Assembly: GCA_947307005.1 (NCBI GenBank)
Contig: CAMZHY010000045.1
Coordinates: 1-13,352, forward strand
From: an uncultured Planctomycetaceae bacterium
GTDB lineage: Bacteria > Planctomycetota > Planctomycetia > Pirellulales > Thermoguttaceae
Reading direction: 5' to 3'
Length of the DNA stretch: 13,352 nt
Part shown: positions 1 to 7,139 of the stretch, in pieces
Layout: each line of letters starts with the position of its first letter
Numbering within the stretch: position 1 is the stretch's first letter
Notes under the pieces: generated by a model
The model's database searches: none
What the model saw: only the letters and a program-made list of their open reading frames with translations
What the model was told of the DNA's origin: nothing
Made by a program: the position numbers and the translations under genes

Positions 1-1508
1 TGCTCGAGTCTGATATATTCGTCAACGTGAAGGGGACGCAGCGGCGCGACGGGCATGACCGGCTCAATGTTGTCGAACCCGAAGATGCGCGTCACTTCCT
101 CAACGATATCCTCTTCGATCGAAATGTCCTTTTCGCTGCGGAAAGGAGGAACGCCGACGCGGAGCGTTCCGTCGAGAAGGAATTCCGCCCCGAACTGAAT
201 CGAACGCAGGATTTCCAGCGTTTTCTCTTGCGGAAAATCGACGCCGACCAGCTTGTTCATACGCCCCGGCGGCAGTTCGATGTAACGGACTTTATCGCGC
301 AGGTCGCCCGCCAAAGAGTATCGCGTTTCAACCTTGAACTTGACGCCCGACTCCTCGACGAGCTTGAGAATCCGCTCCGTTCCGACCTTGCAGTTTGCAG
401 GCGGCTGCGTCTTTTCGTAACGCTGAGACGCGTCGGAGCGCAGGTCGAGCCGCTGGGACGTGCGACGAATCCGCGCCGCGTTGAAGTTTGCCGACTCGAG
501 CATAACGCGCGTCGTGCGATCCGTAACTTCCGTCTCCAGCCCGCCCATAATTCCCGCGATCGCGACCGGCTTGTCGCCGTCGCAAATCATCAGGTCGTCG
601 GGGATCATTTTACGTTCGACGCCGTCGAGCGTCGTAAAGGTCCCTTCTTTCCCCATCGCGGCGACGCGAATATTGGAAACGAGATCCGCGTCGAACGCGT
701 GCGTCGGCTGACCGAGTTCAAGACTGACGTAGTTCGTCAGGTCGACGAGCAGATCGTACGTCCGCTGACCGAGCGCGTGAAGGCGACGCTGCATCTTAAT
801 CGGCGAGGGAACGCGCGACGCGCCCGCGTCGATTCCGAAAACGATCCCGGAATAGCAGAGGCACCCGTCGTCTTCGATCGCGACCGGGAACGCCGGGAGC
901 GACGCGTACTGATCGACGTCGTGACGCGGCAACGGCTTGAGTTCGCGATGAAAAACGGCGGCGAGTTCGCGCGCAAATCCGTAATGTCCCCAGAGGTCGG
1001 GACGGTGCGTGAGGCTCTTGTTGTCGATTTCGATAAGAACGTCGGTCTCGGGGACGAAATCGGAGAACTTGGCGCCGGTCGGGGTCGAGACGGGGCACTC
1101 GAAAAGAATCTCGTGCCAGTCGCTCATGCCGAGTTCCGCCGCGCTGCAAAGGATTCCTTCGCTCTTGTAGCCGTAGACCTCCGCCGCTTCGATTTTCTTA
1201 TCGCCGAGCGCGATTCCCGCCGGGGCGAAGGGCGTCTTGAGTCCGACGCGCGCGTTCGGGGCGCCGCAGACCGTCTGACGGACGCCATCGCCGCAATCGA
1301 CCTTGCAAAGCGTTCGCGTCTTGCCCTCGGGCGTCTGGAACGGTTCGGCGGAAACGATTTCGCCGACGACGACGCCGTCGACAAAACGCGTAACCGTCGA
1401 GATTCCTTCAACCTCGGCGGTCGCCATGGTGAGACGATCGGCGACGAGCTTCGGATCAAGGTCGGAGATATCGACGAAGTCGGAAATCCAATCTAAAGAG
1501 ATAAACAT
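1..1508 (-). CDS. pheT: Phenylalanyl-tRNA synthetase beta subunit (partial, C-terminus off the window)
   Basis: Charges tRNA-Phe with phenylalanine in the cytoplasm, together with the alpha subunit PheS, which is not seen here. The ATG at 1508-1506 begins MFISLDWISDFVD, the usual PheT N-terminus, with a weak AGAGG ribosome site upstream. 502 residues are visible and the frame stays open to base 1. The EMAP-type tRNA-binding domain covers about residues 45-130 (GVVVGEI, CGAPNA, GIALG, SEGILCSAAELG). The stretch at 158-182 (EIDNKSLTHRPDLWGHYGFA) and the B3/B4 editing domain follow, with YDLLVDLTNYV, GQPTHAFD, AGIMGG and SDASQRYEK. The B5 domain covers about 405-478 (GVPPFRSEKDISIEEDIVEE, then RIFGFDN). 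The catalytic-like core and the anticodon-binding domain would lie outside the window. It sits 118 bases downstream of argF. Identity is very secure; full length is unknown. Confidence 0.97.
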   Translation of the reverse strand, partial: MFISLDWISDFVDISDLDPKLVADRLTMATAEVEGISTVTRFVDGVVVGEIVSAEPFQTPEGKTRTLCKVDCGDGVRQTVCGAPNARVGLKTPFAPAGIALGDKKIEAAEVYGYKSEGILCSAAELGMSDWHEILFECPVSTPTGAKFSDFVPETDVLIEIDNKSLTHRPDLWGHYGFARELAAVFHRELKPLPRHDVDQYASLPAFPVAIEDDGCLCYSGIVFGIDAGASRVPSPIKMQRRLHALGQRTYDLLVDLTNYVSLELGQPTHAFDADLVSNIRVAAMGKEGTFTTLDGVERKMIPDDLMICDGDKPVAIAGIMGGLETEVTDRTTRVMLESANFNAARIRRTSQRLDLRSDASQRYEKTQPPANCKVGTERILKLVEESGVKFKVETRYSLAGDLRDKVRYIELPPGRMNKLVGVDFPQEKTLEILRSIQFGAEFLLDGTLRVGVPPFRSEKDISIEEDIVEEVTRIFGFDNIEPVMPVAPLRPLHVDEYIRLE

Positions 1509-1579
1509 GGGCGCCTCTAAGCGAAAATAACGGCGACGACCGTCGCGACAGGAGGGGGAGCGTTCGTTTATGAAGACCG

Positions 1580-1612
1580 CCGCGCGTTCCCGACAAACGT
1601 CGGGACGCGCGG
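1580..1612 (-). terminator. Strong hairpin after argF, possible terminator without T-tract
   Basis: A 14-bp stem with one unpaired T (arms 1580-1594 and 1599-1612, loop AAAC) lies about 15 bases beyond the argF stop. On the minus strand the sequence after the stem is CGGTCTTCATAAACG, with no T-run. It may therefore be a Rho-assisted stop, an mRNA-end protecting hairpin, or a processing site between argF and pheT. The fold is read directly from the sequence; the role is inferred. Confidence 0.5.
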
Positions 1613-1626
1613 GCGTCGTTACGCGA

Positions 1627-2565
1627 TTAATTGTTTCCGAGAAGCCAGAGGAGCAGCCCCTTCTGGGCGTGCATTCTGTTTTCCGCTTCTTCGACGATAC
1701 GGCTTTGAGGAGAATCGATGACCTCGTCGGTCACCTCGAGTCCGCGGCGCGCCGGGAGACAGTGCATGAAGATCGCGTCTTTCTTCGCGTGTTTCATGAG
1801 TTCGGCGTTCACCTGGAACGGCGCGAATTTCTCGAGTCGCTCCTTTTCTTCCGCCTCTTCGCCCATGCTGACCCACACGTCGGTGTAGACGACGCGAGCG
1901 CCGCGAACCGCGTCGACGGGATTCTCATGAAGACTGAGTTCAAAGCCGGGCTGTCGCAGTCGCGTAAGTTCCTCGAATTCTTCCTTGGAAAAACGGTATC
2001 CGACCGGCGACGAAAGCGCGATATGAACCCCGAGCATCGCGGCGGCTTCCACAAGACTCGCCGAGACGTTGTTGGAGTCGCCGACCCAGGCGATTTTGAC
2101 GTCGTCGAAAGAGCCGAATTCTTCGTAAATCGTGAGCATGTCGGCGAGCGCCTGACACGGATGCGACTTGTCGGTCAGCGCGTTAATGACGGGGACCGAC
2201 GACCACGAAGCGAACTCCCGAACGATTTCGTGACGCTTCCCGCGGTAAACGACGCAGTCGACCATCGAACTCAGGACGCGCGCGACGTCTTTAATCGCTT
2301 CGCGCTTGCCGATCCCGACGTGGTGATCCTCGAGAAGCATCGCGGAGCCGCCGAGATGGTTGATTCCCGCCTCGAAACTGACCCGCGTGCGTAACGACAT
2401 TTTCTCAAAGATCATTCCGAGAACTTTGCCGTCGAGCAGTTTTTCGCGAACGCCGTTCTTATAGGCTTTTTTGAGTTCGATCGCCTCGTGGAGAATCGCT
2501 TTGAGCTCTTCAACTTCAAGGTCGGATAGGGTTAGGAGGTGGCGTATGGGGGTCATTTTGTTCAT
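1627..2565 (-). CDS. argF: Ornithine carbamoyltransferase
   Basis: Joins ornithine and carbamoyl phosphate to make citrulline, step 6 of arginine synthesis, in the cytoplasm. The 312 residues match the usual family length. The carbamoyl-phosphate loop is SLRTR at 57-61, where the textbook form is STRTR. HPCQ is at 135-138, the ornithine-binding SMG loop is VWVSMG at 230-235, and HCLPA is at 268-272. The SMG loop favours ornithine over N-acetylornithine or aspartate as acceptor. The ATG lies inside the argD stop (ATGA, 2565-2562), with AAGGGAG in the argD end as ribosome site, so translation is probably coupled to argD. An internal ATG at codon 4 is an alternative start, but the overlap fits the first one better. 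The argF name is by function; an anabolic role is inferred from the argB-argD neighbours. Confidence 0.97.
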   Translation of the reverse strand: MNKMTPIRHLLTLSDLEVEELKAILHEAIELKKAYKNGVREKLLDGKVLGMIFEKMSLRTRVSFEAGINHLGGSAMLLEDHHVGIGKREAIKDVARVLSSMVDCVVYRGKRHEIVREFASWSSVPVINALTDKSHPCQALADMLTIYEEFGSFDDVKIAWVGDSNNVSASLVEAAAMLGVHIALSSPVGYRFSKEEFEELTRLRQPGFELSLHENPVDAVRGARVVYTDVWVSMGEEAEEKERLEKFAPFQVNAELMKHAKKDAIFMHCLPARRGLEVTDEVIDSPQSRIVEEAENRMHAQKGLLLWLLGNN

Positions 2566-3749
2566 GCTCCCTTCTTCAATGCGGCTTCGAGGACGTCGAG
2601 TCCTTCGTCGACGACGTCCAGCGGCGTATTGACCGCCGGCAGAAGTCGGATTACTTTGCCGTGAGTGCAGTTAATGAGGACGCGATTCTCCATGCAACGC
2701 TCGACGAAGCAGCCGCCTTCGATCTTGAGCTCAAGCCCGATCATACCGGCGACGCCGCGAACGTCGGCGACGATATCCATATCTTGTTTCCACTGGTTCA
2801 TGCGCGCCATAACGTGTTCGCCGAGCTTCGTCGCCGCGTCGAGATAGCCGAATTCTTCGACCATCTTAATCGTGGCGATTCCCGCGCTTGCGGCGACCGG
2901 ATTGCCGCCGAACGTCGACGCGTGCATCCCACGCCGGAGACTCGGCGCCAGTTCGGCTTTGCAAAGCATCGCGCCCGCCGCGACGCCGCTGCAGATCGTC
3001 TTCGCCAGCGTCATGACGTCGGGAGTCACCCCGAAATACTGGTATGCAAACCAGCGACCGGTCCGTCCGCAACCCGTCTGAACTTCGTCGAAAATCAGGA
3101 GCAGCCCGTGTTTGTCGCAAAGGTCGCGCAGTCCTTGTAGGAACCCCTCCGGCGGCATGTTGACGCCCCCTTCGCCCTGAATCGGCTCGATCATGATCGC
3201 CGCCGTCTCGTCGTCGATCGCCGCGTCGACCGCGGCATTATCGCCAAAGGGACAGTAAACGAAGCACGGCAGCATCGGTTCCAACCCCTGTTGATATTTC
3301 TCCTGCGCCGTCGCGGTAACCGTCGCCATCGTGCGCCCGTGGAACGAGTTCAGGAACGTAATAATCTTATACTTGCCTTTGGGCGTATGGAGCCGCGCGA
3401 GCTTAATCGCGGCCTCGTTCGCTTCCGCGCCGGAGTTGCAGAAGAACGCCTTGCCGCCGAAACTGCGCTCCGAAAGCATTTGCGCCCAGACGCCCTGCTC
3501 TTCCATGTGCCAACTGTTCGGGACGTGAAGGAGCCGTTCGACCTGACCTTTGAGCGCCTCGACGACCGGCTTCGGGCTGTGTCCGAACATGTTGCACCCC
3601 CAGCCGGGGAAGAAGTCGATGTAGCGATTGCCTTCCGCGTCGAAGATGAAAGGCCCTTCGCCGCGCGTCAGCGCGACGGGGTATCGGGTATAGTTCGGAA
3701 TGACGTACTTGTCAAAGAGAGCGATGATCTCTTGCGAACTTCTGGACAT
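2562..3749 (-). CDS. argD: Acetylornithine aminotransferase (class III PLP enzyme)
   Basis: Transfers an amino group from glutamate to N-acetylglutamate semialdehyde, giving N-acetylornithine (step 4 of arginine synthesis). Members of the family may also serve lysine synthesis. The 395 residues fit the family. Visible motifs are CNSGAEANEAAIKLAR near 104-119, FHGRT at 137-141, EPIQGEGG at 188-195 and FDEVQTGCGRTG at 220-231, which contains the PLP-contacting Asp. The Schiff-base lysine is K250 in VMTLAK, and STFGGNP is at 278-284. The start is 91 bases beyond the argB stop, with AGGAAAGAAAG upstream of the ATG. The stop overlaps the argF start by four bases. Other class III aminotransferases share these motifs, but placement between argB and argF supports ArgD. 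Confidence 0.95.
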   Translation of the reverse strand: MSRSSQEIIALFDKYVIPNYTRYPVALTRGEGPFIFDAEGNRYIDFFPGWGCNMFGHSPKPVVEALKGQVERLLHVPNSWHMEEQGVWAQMLSERSFGGKAFFCNSGAEANEAAIKLARLHTPKGKYKIITFLNSFHGRTMATVTATAQEKYQQGLEPMLPCFVYCPFGDNAAVDAAIDDETAAIMIEPIQGEGGVNMPPEGFLQGLRDLCDKHGLLLIFDEVQTGCGRTGRWFAYQYFGVTPDVMTLAKTICSGVAAGAMLCKAELAPSLRRGMHASTFGGNPVAASAGIATIKMVEEFGYLDAATKLGEHVMARMNQWKQDMDIVADVRGVAGMIGLELKIEGGCFVERCMENRVLINCTHGKVIRLLPAVNTPLDVVDEGLDVLEAALKKGA

Positions 3750-3840
3750 GACGGCTTTCTTTCCTGTTCAATTCAAATGGATTGACGCCCGCGCCGCGCC
3801 GTTTTGCAATCGACGACGCGCGCTTTTTGGCGCCTTCCGA

Positions 3841-4737
3841 TTATTTGCGATTTTCGACGATTTCGGTTCCGACGCCCTGACTCGTAAAGATTTCAAGCAG
3901 GATCGCGTGTCGGAGACGCCCGTTAATAATGTGGATCTTCTCCACCCCGTCTTCGATCGTCTTGAGGCACGACTGAATCTTCGGGATCATGCCGCCGACA
4001 ATCGCGCCGGAACTGAGGAGTTTGCGCGCTTCCTCCGCCGTGAGGGATTCGATCATCGATTTCGGATCGTTGGGATCGGCGCGAACGCCGTTGACCTCGC
4101 TGACGAAGACGAGCTTATGAGCGCGCAGTTGCTTCGCGACCTCGGTCGCCGCAACGTCGGCGTTGACGTTGAGTCCTTGGTCTTCCGAACCGTCGAGAAG
4201 CGTGTACGACGGAATGATCGGAATAACGCCCTGCTCGCAACATTCGCGAATCGCGTCGACGTCGACTCTCGTGACTTCGCCGACCCAGCCGAGATCGACG
4301 ACGGCGCCGGACTCGTCTTTAATCGTCGCCTTTTTACCGTAGAGCACGTTTGTTCCGTACGGTTCGGAAAGCGCTTTCGCGGACCCGCCGTAGAATTTCA
4401 AACGTTCGACGAGCGACCCTGAAATCTGTTTCGCGAGAACTTCGCGAACAACTTTAAGCGTCGCGTCGTCCGTATAGCGCCGTCCCTGAACGAATCGCGG
4501 CGAAACGCCCGCCTTCGTCATCGCGTCGCTAATCGCCGCGCCGCCCCCGTGAACGACGACCGGCTGCATGCCGACGGTCTCCATGAAGACGAGATCCGTC
4601 AGCAGATGCATCATCGCGACTTCGTCTTCCATAAGACTTCCGCCAAGTTTGACGACCGTGATCTTGCCGCGATGTTCGCGAATCCACTTCATCGCTTCAA
4701 TCAAGACGTCCGCTTTTTCGCTTGCCAATCCAGTCAT
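3841..4737 (-). CDS. argB: Acetylglutamate kinase
   Basis: Phosphorylates N-acetylglutamate with ATP, step 2 and usually the controlled step of arginine synthesis. The 298 residues include KLGGS at 30-34, the HGGG substrate loop at 63-66, NVNAD at 190-194, GGMIPK at 248-253 and a C-terminal GVGTEI. The protein carries about 25 residues before KLGGS, predicted to form an N-terminal helix, and a C-terminal segment HAILLEIFT. In this family these go with the hexameric, arginine-inhibited form, as opposed to the shorter dimeric E. coli enzyme. Feedback inhibition by arginine is thus likely but inferred. The ATG is preceded by TAGGATAG. It is the first arg gene of the block and lies 237 bases after rpsR. 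Confidence 0.96.
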   Translation of the reverse strand: MTGLASEKADVLIEAMKWIREHRGKITVVKLGGSLMEDEVAMMHLLTDLVFMETVGMQPVVVHGGGAAISDAMTKAGVSPRFVQGRRYTDDATLKVVREVLAKQISGSLVERLKFYGGSAKALSEPYGTNVLYGKKATIKDESGAVVDLGWVGEVTRVDVDAIRECCEQGVIPIIPSYTLLDGSEDQGLNVNADVAATEVAKQLRAHKLVFVSEVNGVRADPNDPKSMIESLTAEEARKLLSSGAIVGGMIPKIQSCLKTIEDGVEKIHIINGRLRHAILLEIFTSQGVGTEIVENRK

Positions 4738-4889
4738 TAGTCTATCATCCTATTCCAAAGGGTCGTCGCCCTTGCCGCGAGTCAAGAAAGGAGACCGCGT
4801 CCGCGCGAATTTCGCTATCTTTTCCCCGCGTCGGCTCTCGAAAGAGCGAGAATATAAAAAGAACAAAAGGTTTTGCGGTTTAACGTCCA

Positions 4890-4917
4890 AAGATAGAATC
4901 GGACGCGAAACGCGCAA
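4890..4917 (-). promoter_or_regulatory. Candidate promoter for argB-argD-argF
   Basis: On the minus strand TTGCGC (4917-4912), a 16-base spacer and TATCTT (4895-4890) lie about 150 bases before the argB start. The form resembles the rpsR candidate (TTGCGT-16-TATAAT), but the -10 box is weaker. rpsR-arg readthrough is an equally good explanation for argB expression. Confidence 0.3.
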
Positions 4918-4929
4918 AACCCGTTTGTT

Positions 4930-4952
4930 GTCGCGCCTGTCGATCAGGCGAC
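4930..4952 (-). terminator. Hairpin after rpsR, possible weak terminator
   Basis: Arms 4930-4939 and 4945-4952 pair as CGCCTG/CAGGCG plus an outer GTC/GAC, with a 2-base bulge and a five-base loop. It begins about 22 bases past the rpsR stop. The minus-strand continuation is ACAACAAACGGGTTTTGCG, so the T-tract is short and displaced. It may attenuate rather than stop transcription into argB. Confidence 0.35.
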
Positions 4953-4974
4953 GATTTGAAGCGAGACTCCGAAA

Positions 4975-5256
4975 TCAGTCGCCGACGTAAGGCATCAGCG
5001 CCATGAAACGCGCGCGCTTAACGGCGGCGGCGACGGCGTGCTGCGACACGGCGGAGCAACCCGTCTTGCGACGGCTGATGATCTTGCCCTGACGACTCGT
5101 GAGTTTCTTGAGCAGTTCGACGTCTTTGTAATCGACGTACATCGGGCGCATACGCTCGCCGTTCGGGCACAGCGGATCGCGCTTCTTGCTGTGAACCTTA
5201 GCCTTGGAACGTTTACGGTTGATACGATCTTTTTTGAATGCCGGAGGCTTGGACAT
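4975..5256 (-). CDS. rpsR: Small ribosomal subunit protein bS18
   Basis: S18 binds 16S rRNA in the platform of the small subunit next to S6. The chosen start (5256) gives 93 residues beginning MSKPPAFKKDR, with AACAGG upstream. A 19-residue upstream extension in frame has no family likeness and is rejected. Family marks are YVDYKDVELLKKL (about 39-51), GKIISRR, the central helix with AVAAAVKRARFMALMPY, and a basic N-terminus. Two cysteines stand at positions used by zinc-binding S18 forms (PLCPNGE and RRKTGCSA), but the full four-ligand set is absent. The usual neighbours rpsF, ssb and rplI are not here; the gene stands alone between a GAF-protein gene and argB. Confidence 0.96.
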   Translation of the reverse strand: MSKPPAFKKDRINRKRSKAKVHSKKRDPLCPNGERMRPMYVDYKDVELLKKLTSRQGKIISRRKTGCSAVSQHAVAAAVKRARFMALMPYVGD

Positions 5257-5361
5257 GAATCGACCTGTTAATCTGAATAGTTGCGCTCGCTCCGTCCCTC
5301 GACGGGCTTGCAAAATGCTGAACTTTTTACGCGACGACGCGTCTTGCTACGCGCCTGATCG

Positions 5362-5390
5362 GACGTCAATCTTGACTCAAGATCGACGTC
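5362..5390 (-). promoter_or_regulatory. Stable hairpin in the rpsR leader
   Basis: Arms 5362-5374 and 5378-5390 form a 13-bp stem with a three-base loop. Read on the minus strand it is GACGTCGATCTTG, AGT, CAAGATTGACGTC, fully paired with one G-U. It falls inside the roughly 230-base leader between the candidate promoter and the rpsR start. No T-tract follows on either strand, so it is not an intrinsic terminator. An autoregulatory ribosomal-protein leader is possible but unproven. Confidence 0.55.
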
Positions 5391-5495
5391 GACGCTGCGA
5401 TTTCCGCGCTGTTGAGCGGCGAGAGGATCACTTTCTCGAAGCGCTCGGGCGGCGGCGTTCTCGAGGAAATCTACCGGCGTCAATAGTTGCGAACG

Positions 5496-5523
5496 ATTAT
5501 AGCGCTCCCCGCGTTCCACGCAA
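5496..5523 (-). promoter_or_regulatory. Candidate sigma-70 promoter for rpsR
   Basis: On the minus strand TTGCGT (5523-5518), a 16-base spacer and a perfect TATAAT (5501-5496) are present. Transcription would start near 5489 and give a leader of about 230 bases before rpsR. It lies downstream of the GAF-protein stop (5599), so rpsR can be expressed separately. Confidence 0.55.
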
Positions 5524-5537
5524 GGGGAAGCGGGGAG
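5505..5537 (-). repeat. GC-rich inverted repeat over the rpsR -35 region
   Basis: CTCCCCGC (5505-5512) pairs with GCGGGGAG (5530-5537), and an inner TTCC/GGAA adds four pairs. The -35 hexamer lies in its loop and one arm in the promoter spacer. It could be the end hairpin of the GAF-protein transcript (no T-run follows) or an operator for rpsR. The rest of 5257-5598 holds no gene that I can support. Confidence 0.4.
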
Positions 5538-5598
5538 GAAATCTATCTTTTTCTCTCGATTTGAAATCTGAAAAGTCCGAAGCCGACGCCTCGCCGCG

Positions 5599-6582
5599 CT
5601 ATTCGTCCGTTCCGAAAATTGAATCGACCCATTCGTTGAGTTCGCGATTTTCCATCGCCTTTTCCGCCGTCTTTTCCGTCGTCGACTTGTCGCGTCGCGA
5701 ACGCCGATTGAAACAGGCGGCTTCCTTTTCCAATTCGTCGACGAGACGACGGACGATAAGATCGAGCGTCTCCAATTCGCGCGCGCCCAGTTCCCGACGC
5801 GTGTTGGAAAAGAACCACGCGACCCCGATGATCGTCGTTTCCGAAACGACGGGAACGCAGACGGAGCAAGGGAACGTTTCCGGCGCCTTCCATTCTTCGG
5901 CGAGGTAATCGTCGTTGAGCGTCACGGCGCTTCCGAGAAGCGCCTCGACTTCGGCGCGCGCTCCTCGAAGGGGACGCGGGGGATCAAGATAACGGTCGTC
6001 GGGAAGGCCCCAGACGGCGCGGGTCTTTAACGTCGTCGCGTTTTCGTCGAGGACGTAGAGGGCCGAAGCGGAAAAGTCGCCGAGCGCTCTTGCGCCCGAA
6101 CGCAGAACGTCGCGAAGTCGCGTCGAAATTTGAGCTCGCGATTTAACTTTCGGCGGCGTCTCGGTCGCGAGCGACGCCAACTCTCCTTCGCGCTTTGCGA
6201 GCGCGTCGCGCCAGCGACAGTTCTCGGCGAGCAGCGAAGCGAGGAGCGACGCGAACCGACGCGCGTCGTCCCAATCAACGCGCGGATAAACGTTCGGAAG
6301 GCGCGAAAGTTTAAGCGTCCCGAAGGCGCGAACGCCAACGTCGCCGACGGGAAAAGATTCAACGCGTTCCAAGGGGGAGACGTCGTCGTCATCGCGGTCG
6401 ACGCAAGCCGCGTTTTCCCGCGCGCTAGAACGAACGAATCGAAGGTCGTACCCTATGATTTTCCGAAATTCTCTAAGCGTTTCCGAGACGGCGCCGAGCG
6501 CGGGCGCGTCGTTGGGTTCGAAGAAGCGATCTTGGGAGGGGAATTCTCGAAGGGTTGCGTCGTCGTGGTTTTCGGAAAACAT
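5599..6582 (-). CDS. GAF-domain protein, function unknown
   Basis: A 327-residue protein without signal peptide or membrane segment, so probably cytoplasmic. Residues about 150-285 read as a GAF domain: a long helix (QISTRLRDVLRSGARALG), strands SASALYVLDE and TTLKTRAVWGL, then CSVCVPVVSETTIIGVAWFF and a closing helix with ARELETLDLIVRRLVDEL. The N-terminal part (about 33-125) looks like a second, degenerate GAF: LREFRKIIGYDLRFV, then GVRAFGTLKLSRLP, then a long helix. The tail (286-327) is charged and ends near WVDSIFG. No output domain (kinase, GGDEF, HTH) is visible, so it may sense a ligand or act as a partner protein. CAGGTCAG precedes the ATG. GAF proteins bind many small molecules and I cannot name the ligand. 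Confidence 0.8.
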   Translation of the reverse strand: MFSENHDDATLREFPSQDRFFEPNDAPALGAVSETLREFRKIIGYDLRFVRSSARENAACVDRDDDDVSPLERVESFPVGDVGVRAFGTLKLSRLPNVYPRVDWDDARRFASLLASLLAENCRWRDALAKREGELASLATETPPKVKSRAQISTRLRDVLRSGARALGDFSASALYVLDENATTLKTRAVWGLPDDRYLDPPRPLRGARAEVEALLGSAVTLNDDYLAEEWKAPETFPCSVCVPVVSETTIIGVAWFFSNTRRELGARELETLDLIVRRLVDELEKEAACFNRRSRRDKSTTEKTAEKAMENRELNEWVDSIFGTDE

Positions 6583-6619
6583 CTGACCTGATCCGTAAAG
6601 TTGACGTCGTGACTAGCGT

Positions 6620-6652
6620 CGCTCAAAACGTCCCGGCAGGACGCTTTGAGCG
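6620..6652. repeat. 14-bp inverted repeat upstream of the GAF gene
   Basis: CGCTCAAAACGTCC (6620-6633) pairs with GGACGCTTTGAGCG (6639-6652), with one A/C mismatch and a five-base loop CGGCA. It ends 38 bases upstream of the GAF-protein start and would lie in its leader or act as an operator. No T-run follows on either strand. Confidence 0.6.
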
Positions 6653-6658
6653 TTTGAA

Positions 6659-6690
6659 GACCGACGGGACCTCGCCGTCCTGTTTCGGTC
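6659..6690. repeat. Second hairpin next to the first
   Basis: GACCGA (6659-6664) pairs with TCGGTC (6685-6690), and inside it GGAC (6667-6670) pairs with GTCC (6677-6680), around an asymmetric internal loop and a six-base loop. It starts six bases after the preceding inverted repeat, so the two could form one structured leader or small RNA. Confidence 0.4.
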
Positions 6691-6941
6691 GACGGGAAAT
6701 GAATCGACCTTTACGACGAAAAATGACAAGAAAAGCCGCAAGGACAAGATTTTTCCGTTTGGACTGATTGCGCGTGAAAGTCAGTTTGAATCAACCTGTA
6801 GCGTCTGAAACGACGGACGGCGTTTTTTCAGGCGATAATTGTTGAAATATCGCGTTTTTTTCATAACGCAGCGTTTTTTTGCGTCGCGGCGTTCCCCGGC
6901 GTTTTCCATTCAAACGTTAGAATCCGTGAAATCGCCTGACT

Positions 6942-6969
6942 CGTCGTTTTTTTCGAAAAAAAAACGACG
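6942..6969. repeat. Palindrome CGTCG-T7-CG-A9-CGACG
   Basis: CGTCG and seven T (6942-6953), a central CG, and nine A plus CGACG (6956-6969) form a near-perfect palindrome. It ends 15 bases upstream of the right-facing -35 box. As RNA it would be a bidirectional A/U-stem hairpin; as DNA it is a symmetric site or a bend. Confidence 0.65.
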
Positions 6970-6983
6970 CCGAGAGTTTTTAA

Positions 6984-7011
6984 TTGACCTTGCCCATATT
7001 ATCATTATACT
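6984..7011 (+). promoter_or_regulatory. Sigma-70-like promoter for the propeller gene
   Basis: TTGACC (6984-6989), a 16-base spacer and TATACT (7006-7011) lie in the right place, with a T-rich stretch (GTTTTTAA) just upstream. Start of transcription would be near 7018, giving a leader of about 140 bases. The same TATACT -10 recurs before the second HzsA-related gene. Confidence 0.65.
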
Positions 7012-7106
7012 GAATTAGGAAGACTCTTTTTCGGTCGCCAAACACCGCAAACCGGGCGTCCTTGGAGAGAGAATTATCGGCGGAAGGCTAGGGCCGCGGC
7101 CATGGG

Positions 7107-7139
7107 TCGCATACGCGGCTTCGTCGCCGTCGTATACGA
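7107..7139 (+). promoter_or_regulatory. Leader hairpin abutting the ribosome site
   Basis: TCGCATACGCGGC (7107-7119) pairs with GCCG (7126-7129) and CGTATACGA (7131-7139), with one mismatch, one bulged T and a six-base loop. It ends five bases before the AGAGG ribosome site at 7145-7149, so it could affect translation starts of the next gene. Confidence 0.5.

Noticed and set aside
27..1496. 489-residue plus-strand open frame opposite pheT
   Set aside because: It is codon-register antisense to a fully recognisable PheT, has low-complexity Arg/Asp/Val-rich content, and is explained by the missing TTA, CTA and TCA codons.
5268..5519. 83-residue minus-strand open frame in the rpsR leader
   Set aside because: Its start lies within the likely rpsR promoter and it has no recognisable motif or ribosome site; the leader hairpin explains the region better.
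5204..5908. 234-residue plus-strand open frame across rpsR and the GAF gene
   Set aside because: Ser/Arg-rich with no motif, overlaps two minus-strand genes and the rpsR promoter region.
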